Origin: Burkholderiales bacterium
GTDB taxonomy: Bacteria > Pseudomonadota > Gammaproteobacteria > Burkholderiales > Burkholderiaceae_E
Direction: 5' to 3'
DNA length: 64,000 bases
Assembly (NCBI GenBank): GCA_003577305.1
Contig: QEVL01000002.1
Location: 62,001-126,000 of the forward strand
In this document: in pieces, positions 41,352 to 50,200 of the stretch
Layout of the letters: every line of letters begins with the position of its first letter
Numbering within the stretch: position 1 is the stretch's first letter
Translations under genes and position numbers: made by a program
The notes under the pieces: model-generated
Databases searched by the model: none
Told to the model about the DNA's origin: nothing
The model's input: only the letters and a program-made list of their open reading frames with translations

Positions 41352-42544
41352 CTACTCCCGAACTTTCGGTGCCCGCCGCCTTTCCGGCGGCAACCACGCC
41401 GAGGCAGCGCGTGCCGGCCGCTGCAGGCGCAGGAACTCCACGGTGACCGTCGCGAGGCCCGCAGCGCAGGCCTTCGTCTCGACGGCGGCGCGAACCCGCT
41501 TGCGCACGAACGCCGGAATCCGCTCGAGCATCGCGCCTGCCGCCGGCTCCCACTCGATCCCCCGGCCTGCCTCGGCAACCGGCGGTAGCGGTTCCGGCTG
41601 CGCCGTCGCCGGCTTCACGTAGGTGCATTTCGGATCTTCACCCAGCAGGTTTCCGGAACCGGCCGCCCGAAGACCTCGCTCGTGTTCCAGATCACGGCCA
41701 GGCGCTCGCTGTTCAGGTCGCCGGCCACTTCCGGGATGTATGGACACGGGGTCACGCGCCCCTGTGGCGTGACGCGCAGGTACTCGCGCCCGGCCAGACA
41801 GGCGCTCGACCACGCCTCGTAGCCGTCGCGCGCCTCACCGGCGCGCAGCCCGAGGAGCCGCCGGGCGTACGGCGCGCAGCGCGCCCGGATGATGAGCTGC
41901 GGCCGCGCACGCTGGAGCTCGAGGATCTGCGCCAGTGTCCGCTCGTACAAGTGTTGCGGCATGTCGGTCTGAGTGACGCCGCGGCCGGTACACACCAGGA
42001 AGAAGAAGTTGAGCGCCAGCGCTCCGGCCTGCTGCGCGACCTCGGCGATGCCGGCGAGCTCATGCCGGTTGTCCGCGAGAAGCGTCGCCTGCACCTGCAC
42101 CGCGAGCCCGGCAGCGCGCGCGGCCCGCATCCCCGTCAGCGCGCCCCGCCAGGCGCCCGACCTGCCTCGCAGCCGGTCGTGAAAGCCGGGTGCCGCGGAA
42201 TCGAGGCTCACGCCGACCCCGGCTGCGCCTGCCTGCACCAACTGCCTGGCGCGATCGTCATCGAGCAACACGCCGTTGGTGCCGATCACCGGCATCAGTC
42301 CGACGGCTGCGGCCCGCGCCACGAGACCGACGAGATCGGCTCGCAGCAGCGGTTCTCCGCCGGTCAGCACGAGCATCGCGCCCGGAGCCGCCTCTGCGAT
42401 CTCGTCGATGACGCGCAGCGCGGCCTCGGTCGAGAGCTCTCCGGGTGCCTCGCTCTTCCTCTGCACCGCGTCCAGGTAACAGTGCCCGCAGGCGAGGTTG
42501 CAGCGCCGCGTGAGGTTCCAGGAAACGAGTTGTGGCGCCGACAT
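41352..42544 (-). pseudogene. Radical SAM protein with PCP_red tail, apparently frameshifted by deletion
   Basis: The first frame (42544 to 41615) encodes a radical SAM core: C-x3-C-x2-C at residues 15/19/22 ('RRCNLACGHCYLD'), 'LTGGEPLLRADL', and the later 'CLAGREYLRVTPQGRVTPCPYIPEVAGDL'. It then goes out of frame after 'IWNTSEVFG'. Another frame, from about 41666 to 41352, continues with 'AAGSGNLLGEDPKCTYVKP' and a PCP_red-like tail ('IEWEPAAGAMLERIPAFVRKRVRAAVETKACAAGLATVTVEFL'). In relatives the two parts are one protein joined by a cysteine-rich 'CGxCEYRxxCGGCRAR' segment, missing here. Last gene of the molybdoenzyme operon, four bases after the USP gene. Confidence 0.75.
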
Positions 42545-42547
42545 CGG

Positions 42548-43960
42548 TTACCGGAGCACTTCCCGGACGGCGTGCGAGGCGGCGTCGACGACCTCGGCGT
42601 CGACGCTGGCGCGCTGCATGCGCCGCGCGAGCTTCTCGATGCGCAGCCTGGCGTGCTCGCGCACGGCCTCCGGGACACCCGACAGGCGCTCGAGCGCGGC
42701 CAGCTCCCACGTGATCGGGGTGTCCGCTGCGTTGCCGGAGGCTTCCCGCGCCGCGACCTTGCCCGAGAACGGGCAGCACCCACCCGGCATTACGCCCATG
42801 ACTGCGTCGATCACGTCCGAGGTGACCACGGTGTGGCCTTCGCGTGCCGCGTGGCGCAGAATTGCGCTGCGTGCCATTCCGCGCGCGAATTCCGGCACAC
42901 GGCTGATGCGCTGCTCCGCTTCTTCGGTCCACGCGATGGTCGCTGCTGCGGTTTTCTCAACTGGCGGCTCGAAGCTTCGCGCGGAGACGAGCAGATTGCA
43001 TGACAGGCGTCGCAGCAGGTTCTCGGTCACGCTGCCAAGATCCATCGAGGTGTCCGAGTGCACACCGGTGCGACCGAGCACCAACAGCCATGGTCGAGCC
43101 TCGGCAGCGTAGCGCAGCAGTTGCTCGAAAGCCTTGCCGGCGACCAACCGCGTGGCGAGCACGGTTCCCGCCTCGCGCGCAAGAGCATCGGCGACCTCGA
43201 GATGGCCCTGGTAGATCTTCGCCAGCCCCGAATCGATGATCTCCTCGTGCAGTCGCTCCTGCTCTTTGAAACGGAACACGCTCGCTGCCTCGGTCGACAG
43301 GACCTTCGCGATGGAGTTGAATGCGACGTAGTGGAATTGCGGGTCGAATGCCGCGACCGCCTCGACCCGCCGGCCGAGGTGCTTGCCCAGTTCGATCGCT
43401 GTCATCAGGCCGCCGAACGACTGCGGACTGCCGTCGAGCGCCACGACGATCGCGCCCTCGCCGTCACTTTCGCCGGTGCGCATCACCAGCAGATCCCTGT
43501 CTATCCGGCGAGCGACGCGCTCGCAGACGCTGCCGATCTGGCTCGATTCGACCGCGCCCAGCCCGAGCGCGCCCATCACCACGAGGTCGGCGTCCGACGT
43601 GCCGATGTCCTCGACGAGTCGCTGCCAGTTCTTGCCCTCGAGGGCGACGCGCCGGTGCTCGATCCCGGCGCGCGTGCAGCGCTCCGAGAACACGTCGAGA
43701 TAGGAGTCCGAGATGACTTTCAGCCCGCGCGTGATGAGATCGTCGTGGATCACGCGTTGCTCGACGAGTTTATCCTCCTTGCGATACGGCTCCGGCAGGC
43801 CTCCCTCCATCTGTCGGAAGCGCCGGTCGTGCAGCCTCGCGGCATAGACGTGGCTGCCGGTTAGAAGCGCCCCGGTAGCGCCTGCGAGCTCGATCGCGAA
43901 ATCGAGCCCCACCAGCGACAGCGGCGAATTGTCCAGCGGCAGGTAGATGGAACGGTACAC
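42548..43960 (-). CDS. Tandem universal stress protein fused to PCP_red-like domains
   Basis: The 470-aa protein has two UspA domains (about 1-160 and 165-325), the second with an ATP-binding-like 'VLGRTGVHSDTSMDLGSVTENLLRR' loop. They are followed by two helical PCP_red-like modules: 'IAWTEEAEQRISRVPEFARGMARSAILRHAAREGHTVVTSDVIDAV' (about 345-400) and 'ITWELAALERLSGVPEAVREHARLRIEKLARRM' (about 410-450). Between them is 'MPGGCCPFSG' with paired cysteines. PCP_red modules also occur in protochlorophyllide reductase subunits; their role here is unknown. Operon context suggests maturation or protection of the molybdoenzyme. Translation begins three bases after the gamma gene ends. Confidence 0.85.
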   Translation of the reverse strand: MYRSIYLPLDNSPLSLVGLDFAIELAGATGALLTGSHVYAARLHDRRFRQMEGGLPEPYRKEDKLVEQRVIHDDLITRGLKVISDSYLDVFSERCTRAGIEHRRVALEGKNWQRLVEDIGTSDADLVVMGALGLGAVESSQIGSVCERVARRIDRDLLVMRTGESDGEGAIVVALDGSPQSFGGLMTAIELGKHLGRRVEAVAAFDPQFHYVAFNSIAKVLSTEAASVFRFKEQERLHEEIIDSGLAKIYQGHLEVADALAREAGTVLATRLVAGKAFEQLLRYAAEARPWLLVLGRTGVHSDTSMDLGSVTENLLRRLSCNLLVSARSFEPPVEKTAAATIAWTEEAEQRISRVPEFARGMARSAILRHAAREGHTVVTSDVIDAVMGVMPGGCCPFSGKVAAREASGNAADTPITWELAALERLSGVPEAVREHARLRIEKLARRMQRASVDAEVVDAASHAVREVLR

Positions 43961-43963
43961 GGA

Positions 43964-44986
43964 TCAGTCGCCCCGCCGCGCAGCCCGCTCGCGCAGCTTG
44001 CGCAGCCCTGCCATCTGCGCGGCAAACACTCCGGCGACGACAGCCACCGGCGCGAGCCAGGTCACGCTGCTGGTCGGCTGCTCCAGGCTGAGGAAGTACC
44101 AGGTAGAGACGGCCTTCTCGGCGCCACGCTCCTGCTTCGCGCCGTTCCATGCGGCGAAGGCAAACGGAACGGTCTTGCCGCGCGCGAAGCTGAATGCCTC
44201 CTGTGCACGCGGGATCGAGATCACGGTTCTCCACATGCCGTCCTTCCACTGCGCGTGCGACTCGCCGTCCTGCTCATCCGCAGGCACGGGTTCGAGGGTG
44301 CCGAATCCGTGCGCGATCAGTTTTTCGACCGCACGCTTCGATTGCAGCGCCGGGTCCGTCAGTGCATTGCCGGCCCACCAACTCGTAATGAACGCCTTGT
44401 CACCGCCCGATTTGCCATAATCGGTCGCCTCCGCGATCTCGCTCGCCGAGCGCGTGGAGAATGGATACCAGTCGACCGCCATGTCGGGGTACTTCTCGTC
44501 GACGTCGGGTGGGTTGTCCGCCGCCCAGTCGGACTTCCACTGGTAGATCACCACCGGCCGCTCGCGCTCGCCCATGCCGAAGAAGGGAATGCCCTTGGCC
44601 GGATCGTACGGAAACTCCAGCGCGATCGCGTCCCGGAACGCCTGCACGGCGCCCTTCATCACGTCCTGTTGGGCGTCGTGCCACGCGAGGCGTACGGCGA
44701 GGCGCTCTTCGCTGTAGAGGGCTCGCACCTCGATCGACTTCACGCCCGCTTCGTAGCGACGCGGCTTTACCACGGCCTGCGGTGCGAGCGGCACCTCGAG
44801 GACATCGGACTGCTGCCACGCCGGCGCGTCCGGATCGTCGGGAATCGCGTCCACCGGGCGTGCGAGCAGGCTGGCCTTCTCTGCCGCGCGCGCGTCGCGT
44901 GCCGGCAGTGCGAGCCAGCCGCCCAGCACGGCAAACGGCGCCGTCAGCCACGGACGGCGCCCGCGAATCGGTTCACGTGCGCTCAT
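43964..44986 (-). CDS. Haem-b-binding gamma subunit of type II DMSO-reductase-family enzyme
   Basis: The 340-aa protein is of the ethylbenzene-dehydrogenase-like gamma group (EbdC/DdhC/SerC/PcrC-like fold). The N-terminal signal or anchor ends 'ALPARDARAAE'. The two regions supplying haem ligands in relatives are visible: 'GIPFFGMGERERPVVIYQWKSDWAADNPP' (Met in GMG, Lys in WKSDW nearby) and 'WRTVISIPRAQEAFSFARGKTVPFAFAAWNGAKQERGAEKAVSTWYFL'. A C-terminal membrane helix ('VTWLAPVAVVAGVFAAQMAGL') anchors it, unlike the soluble relatives. It would pass electrons between the beta subunit and the membrane or cytochromes. It overlaps the delta gene by 14 bp. Confidence 0.87.
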   Translation of the reverse strand: MSAREPIRGRRPWLTAPFAVLGGWLALPARDARAAEKASLLARPVDAIPDDPDAPAWQQSDVLEVPLAPQAVVKPRRYEAGVKSIEVRALYSEERLAVRLAWHDAQQDVMKGAVQAFRDAIALEFPYDPAKGIPFFGMGERERPVVIYQWKSDWAADNPPDVDEKYPDMAVDWYPFSTRSASEIAEATDYGKSGGDKAFITSWWAGNALTDPALQSKRAVEKLIAHGFGTLEPVPADEQDGESHAQWKDGMWRTVISIPRAQEAFSFARGKTVPFAFAAWNGAKQERGAEKAVSTWYFLSLEQPTSSVTWLAPVAVVAGVFAAQMAGLRKLRERAARRGD

Positions 44987-45713
44987 GCATCACCTCGCAT
45001 CGGTCCCCGCCGGGGGGCACGCCGCAACTCTCCGCACAACCGTCCTCGGGCAGCTCGGGCGCCTCGTTGAGCCGCCCGCCCCCGGCGGGTCGCACACCAA
45101 GCCGCCGTGCTTCGGCGTCGACATAGTTCTCGAGCAGCTCGGCGAGAGTCGCGAAAAAACCCTTGCCTGCGACCGCGCGCAGCCGCCGCGCGAAGCCCCG
45201 CGACCAGACTCCGAGGTGCTCTCCGACGAACCTGGCCTGTGCGGCATTGCACTGCCGGATGCGATCGCTCCGGGCGGCGTGCGCCTCCTTCAGACAGAGG
45301 AATTCCATGAACTCCAGCTCGACGCTGACGTGATCGACGCGCTCGTGCAGTTCGGGCGCCGTCTGCAAACCGAAGGCGCGGTAGAAACCCGCGACGTCGG
45401 CGAGCGTGTGCGTCTTCTGGAACAGGTTCGCCTGGTCGTACTCGGCCTCGTAGGGTGGGCACTCCTTCGATATTGCGTAGCCGAAACACCGCACGTGCTC
45501 GGCGCGCCAGCGCTGCAGGGAGAGCCGCGCCAGGCAGGTGCGCAGCGCGCGCGCCCGTACGAGACTCGCTTCGTCGCCGACTTGGCCGAGGCAGGGTTCG
45601 AGCGCAGCGGCACGTTCGCGCAAGTTGCGCAGCGCCTGCCGACCGGGTTCGGCGAACGCCAGCGACAGCGTGCCGTAGACGCGGCTCCTGCAAAGAGCGC
45701 TGGCGGTCGTCAT
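44973..45713 (-). CDS. NarJ/TorD-like molybdoenzyme chaperone (delta)
   Basis: The 246-aa cytoplasmic chaperone has the all-helical TorD/NarJ fold: 'RVYGTLSLAFAEPGRQALRNLRERAAAL', 'CPPYEAEYDQANLFQKTHTLADVAGFYRAFGLQ' (the E-Y-x motif region) and 'RVDHVSVELEFMEFLCLKEAHA', the family signature. It would hold the alpha subunit until cofactor insertion before Tat export. It is not itself part of the enzyme. Overlaps beta by 4 bp and gamma by 14 bp. Confidence 0.9.
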   Translation of the reverse strand: MTTASALCRSRVYGTLSLAFAEPGRQALRNLRERAAALEPCLGQVGDEASLVRARALRTCLARLSLQRWRAEHVRCFGYAISKECPPYEAEYDQANLFQKTHTLADVAGFYRAFGLQTAPELHERVDHVSVELEFMEFLCLKEAHAARSDRIRQCNAAQARFVGEHLGVWSRGFARRLRAVAGKGFFATLAELLENYVDAEARRLGVRPAGGGRLNEAPELPEDGCAESCGVPPGGDRCEVMHERT

Positions 45714-46984
45714 ATCGAGTTGTAGTGCTTGTCGGCGCGCACGAGCCTGGGCTCCTCGACCGTCACGCGCGCGACCTCCTTACCGCTGCGCCCGTAGCCG
45801 ATCACGGTGTCGTTGTACATCTCCCACTTTTGACCATCCACGGTGGTCTCGAATACCTTCGGTCCCTGGACGATCTCGTGGCGGAAGATCACGGTCTGGC
45901 TCGCGCGAAACAGTTGCAACACCGCGAGCAGTTCACGCGAGGGCCGCGTGTAGCGCTCGATCGCCTCGTCGACACCCGGGCCGAACATCTGCCGCAGGTA
46001 TGCCCGCGGCACCCAGCGCGGCGGAATGTAATAGCCGTTCGGCTCGGTTCCGAACTGCGGATACAGGGGCAGCGCGACCTTCTCCACCTTGACGAGAAAG
46101 TAGAGCGGGTTGTCGCGCTGCTCGACCCAGGCACCGTCGGCGCCGATGCCCACCAGGCCCTGCATGCGAATCTTGCCGACGCAAGCCGCCATACAGCGCG
46201 TCTCCATCGGCTCGCCCTGCGTGAGTTCGTCCTTGCCCTCGATGCGCGGGTAGCAGGCGATGCACTTCTCCGAGACCCGCGTGGTGGCGCGGAACATCGG
46301 TTTCTTGTAGGGGCACGCGGCGACGCACTTGCGGTAGCCGCGGCAGCGCTTCTGGTCGATCAGGACGATCCCGTCCTCGCCCCGCTTGTAAATCGCCCGG
46401 CGCGGACAGGCGGCGAGGCAGGCAGGATAGGTGCAGTGGTTGCACAGCCGCTGCAGGTAGAAGAACCAGGTCGCGTGCTCGGGCAGCGCGGCCGGCTCGA
46501 GGTTGAGCGAGTCGCGCCGGTCCTTCGACCCGGTGGCGGTGTCCTCGTAGATGTTCGGAAATCGCCACTCCAGATCGGTTGGCTCGTAACCGAGAACGAC
46601 CGCGTCGCGCCGGTCGGCAGCACGCGCGGCCTCGAACACCGTCATGCCGTCGAAAACACCGTACGGCCGCGTCTTCGACTCTTTCTTCGAGGCATCCCAG
46701 ACCGCCTCGCGGCCCGCCTTCTGGTGGGCGCCGTCGAGCAGTTCGAGCAGCCGCGTATCCCAGAACTGGGGATAACCGCCATAGGGCTTGGTCTCGACGT
46801 TGTTCCACCACATGTACTCCTGCCCCTTGGAGAAAGTCCACGTGGACTTGCAGGCCATGGTGCAGGTCTGGCAGGCGATGCAGCGGTTGATGTTGAAGAC
46901 GAACGCGAACTGCTCGCGCGGGTGCGCTTCGCGGTACGGGTACTCCATCGACCGACCCAGCTGCCAGTTGTAGACCTTAGGCAT
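45710..46984 (-). CDS. Four-cluster iron-sulfur beta subunit (NarH/PcrB/NxrB-like)
   Basis: The 424-aa electron-transfer subunit. Four cysteine groups are visible: 'NRCIACQTCTMACKSTW' (C35, C38, C41, C45), 'CNHCTYPACLAACPRRAIY', 'RCRGYRKCVAACPYKKPMF', and 'CIACYPRIEGKDEL…ETRCMAACVGKIR'. That is the NarH arrangement of three [4Fe-4S] and one [3Fe-4S] or [4Fe-4S] cluster. No signal peptide, so it should be exported together with the Tat-tagged alpha subunit. Close in layout to PcrB, DdhB, SerB and NxrB; these cannot be separated by eye. Confidence 0.93.
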   Translation of the reverse strand: MPKVYNWQLGRSMEYPYREAHPREQFAFVFNINRCIACQTCTMACKSTWTFSKGQEYMWWNNVETKPYGGYPQFWDTRLLELLDGAHQKAGREAVWDASKKESKTRPYGVFDGMTVFEAARAADRRDAVVLGYEPTDLEWRFPNIYEDTATGSKDRRDSLNLEPAALPEHATWFFYLQRLCNHCTYPACLAACPRRAIYKRGEDGIVLIDQKRCRGYRKCVAACPYKKPMFRATTRVSEKCIACYPRIEGKDELTQGEPMETRCMAACVGKIRMQGLVGIGADGAWVEQRDNPLYFLVKVEKVALPLYPQFGTEPNGYYIPPRWVPRAYLRQMFGPGVDEAIERYTRPSRELLAVLQLFRASQTVIFRHEIVQGPKVFETTVDGQKWEMYNDTVIGYGRSGKEVARVTVEEPRLVRADKHYNSI

Positions 46985-47231
46985 CGCGGCCGGCTCCCAT
47001 CCATTGCACGCGAACCTCGTCGATCAGCGCACGGATCCTCTGCTCGCCCAGCGCGCTTGCGAGCCCGTGCGTCGCGCGATAGCACGGGCGCTCGAACAGC
47101 AGCGCAATGCGCCGCTCGTCCCAGCCGAGCAGCAGATACTCCTCGATCAGGCAGCGCGCCATTTCCGCCGGATCGGCGGGCAGGGCCACGCCGACGAGTT
47201 CCATCGGGTCGCCGCACTCTGCGGGTTTCAT
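46977..47231 (-). CDS. Small protein between alpha and beta genes (84 aa)
   Basis: It begins at an ATG overlapping the alpha stop (ATGA), with GGAG upstream, and its end overlaps the beta start by 8 bp, so it is part of the translational chain. The sequence is helical ('PADPAEMARCLIEEYLLLGWDERRIALLFERPCYRATHGLASALGEQRIRALIDEV') and without membrane segments. I do not recognise a family. An extra small gene sits between alpha and beta in some nitrite-oxidoreductase operons (nxrX), but homology to it is not claimed. Confidence 0.75.
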   Translation of the reverse strand: MKPAECGDPMELVGVALPADPAEMARCLIEEYLLLGWDERRIALLFERPCYRATHGLASALGEQRIRALIDEVRVQWMGAGRDA

Positions 47232-50200
47232 TCGCCCGCTCCTTTCACCTTGACTACACCGCCGGCGAGATAGCGGGCGGTGAACGCGCTCTCGTGCGCC
47301 GGCGAGTGCCCGCTCGTTGCCGGCTCCCACACACCTTTGCCGTCGAGCCCCCCGGGTTCGGCCTTCCGGATGCGAACCAGCGTCTCCTTGGGCACCGTGT
47401 TCACCGCGTGGTTGTCGACGTCGAAACCGAACACGAAACCCATCGTCCCGGTCTTCTTGTGAAACAGGCTGTCGGTCTGGTGCATCGGCGGTGCCCAGCC
47501 GCGCGTCACGCTCTGGTGCGAGCCGTAGCGGAAGTTCGACTGGTAACCGGTGTCGGACGCGAGCGTCCGCCTGTCGGGCCGCGTCTCGTGCGCCTTGACC
47601 GTGCGCTCGCTCGCGATCCAGGCGCTGTGCTTGGTCATGACGACGTTGTACGGGTAGGCCGGGTTGTACTTCACCCGCGTGAGCAGGCGAAACGCCTTGT
47701 AGCGCGGGTCGGAGTCCTTCCAGCCGGCGTACGGCCGGTCAACGGGGTTGGCGTCGACGTAGATGTAGTCGCCGTCCTCGATGCCGAGGTCCTTCGCCGC
47801 CTCCGGATTCATATGCACCTGCCAGTCGCCCACGCCGGGGCTGCGCGGCTCCATGCGGTACGGGTCGCCGAAGTTGGTGCTCCATATCCAGTTCCAGTCC
47901 ACCGTCGCCCACGACGAGTGCGTCGTGTGCCTGCTCTTCGGAGTCATGCAGAAGAAGCGGTAACCCTCCTCCCACAGCGGGTTCTTCGTCTTCTTCACTT
48001 CCTTCCAGGCGAGCTTGTTGTTCGCCACCGCGCGCAGGTCGGCGTCCAGGGTCTTCGCCTGCAGCATCTGCGGCGTCACGCCGAAGTTGTTCGGCCGCAC
48101 GAACCGACTCGTCGAGACGATGACTCCCGGCAGATAGGGGGTTGCCTCCGGAGCCTCGCGGTGCACAACGAGGTTCTCGCCGTACTCGATCGCCTCGGGA
48201 ATGTCCGTGTAGGCATTCAGCCGCCCTGTGTCGGTGTAGAAAGGCACGCTGTCGTGGACCTGCTCGTAGAAAGCCACCCGCGGGTACGAGCGGAACAGCA
48301 ACAGCGCGGCACCCGGTTCGCCGTACTTGCCGGCCAGGATGTCGTCGACCCGGTAGCCCTGCGTGGTGCAACTGGCATCGAGCACGCGCTGGATGTACAC
48401 CTCGGGCTTGCCTTCCAGCATGAACTTCCAGTAGTCGCGGAAGCGCCGGTCGCCGGTGAGCCCGGCGAGCTTTTCGGCGACGAGGGCGAAAATCATGCCG
48501 TCGTCCATGGAGTCGTACAACGGCTTGATCCCGTCGCCGCCCCAGATCTGCAGGAACGGATTCGAGCACGAGACGCCGCACTCGCGCGTCTGGAATTCGA
48601 GCCAGGTGTTGGCCGGCAGGACGACGTCGGCGTATTCGGCCGAGCCGGTCCACTCCACCTGCTGATCGATGATGCAGTCGATCTTCGGGTTGACGTTCAC
48701 CAGGAGGTGGTAGATCCACTTCGCCTGGTTCATCAGGTTCGCGTTGTTGTACCACATGAGCTTCGTCGGGCTCGGCATGTGGGTCTTGCCGGTGAAATTC
48801 CTTCGCCCTGCCGGCGTGTCGACGATAAACGGCCGCTCCCCGAAACCCCAGTAGCTCATCTCCTCGCCGTGCAGCAGTTCGCGAACGTTCTCCCGGCCGA
48901 TCTTCGCCTTCGGGTCGAGCACCGGCTTGAACGGGTCCTCTTCGACGTAAGCGCCGCCCACGCCCGGGCCCGACCACAGCGAACCCTGGAAGAGCGCCCC
49001 CTTGTAGTTGCCCGCCCAGGTGTGCGCGCCCGAACCGGGGATGCCGATGCTGCCCACGAGCATCAGCGGCAGGCATACCGCGCGGTTGTGCAACGTGGCG
49101 TGGAAGTAGTGGTTGATGCCCTCGCCGTAGTGGATCGCGATCGGGTAGGCTTCGCGCGGCTTGCCCTTGTAGTCCGGATCCCAGAAGCGGCGGCCGAAGT
49201 CCTTCGCCAGGCGCTCGAGCAGTTCCTTCGGCGCGCCGCAGATCTCGTGCACCGTGTCGATGTCGTAGTCGCGCAGGTGCTCCCGGTACATCTCCCAGAC
49301 CGTCATCGCCTCGACCTGCCTGCCGTCGACGAGGCGCACCGTGCCCTTCCAGTCGAGCCGCGGTTCGATGCCCTGCGCGCCGACGTGCCTGCCGACGTCG
49401 TCGCGGCTGATCGGCCTCGGGCCACCGGAGCTCTGGTCCCAGACGACGAAGTCGCCGATGCGATCGCGCTGCTCGGCGGTGAGTCCGTGAATGGTGACTC
49501 CCGGTCCCCTGGACAGATCCCGGTTGCGATATCCGGCGATGATGTCCTGCGGCTTCAGCCGCTCGAGCGTATCGGTGCGCACGAGGAGCGGGAAATCGGT
49601 GAACTGCCTCACGTACGCCTCGTCGTACCAGCCCTTCTCCATCAGGTAGCGGGTAACGAAGAGGAAGATCGAGGTGTCCGAGAGCCCGGGGCGTACCGAG
49701 ATCCAGTAGTCGGCCTTGCTCGCCGAAGGGCTGTACTCCGGCGCGATGACCGCGATGCGCCCACCGCGCTCGATGATCTCGGTGAGCCAGTGCGCCTCGG
49801 GCATCTTGTTCTCGATCAGGTTCTTGCCTACCTGCACGGTGAACCGTGTGAAGCGCAGGTCGTTCAAATCGATGTCGGAGGTCTGCAATCCGTGCACGAA
49901 CGGCTGCCCGGGCGCCTGATCGCCACGCCAGGTGTATTCGGACCACTCGCGCCCGCCCTTCGCCTTGTCCGGCCCCACCTTGCGCACGTGCGCGTCGAGC
50001 AGGCCGAGCATGTTGGCCATGCGGAAAGTCCCGAACTTGCCGATGACGCCGTGCGGCGGCAGCGAACTGCCGAGCTTCATGGTGCGCGTGCCCGCCTCCT
50101 CCCAGTGCTCGAGCATCTCCTGTGGATAGCCGTCGTTCTTCACCAACCGGCGTCTGCCGTCCTCGCCGCTGTACGTGCGCGCGATCGCAATGAGCGCCTT

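Noticed and set aside
46977-47231. Calling the small gene between alpha and beta nxrX
   Set aside because: Only the position is similar. No sequence signature of NxrX (a peptidyl-prolyl isomerase-like protein) is visible.
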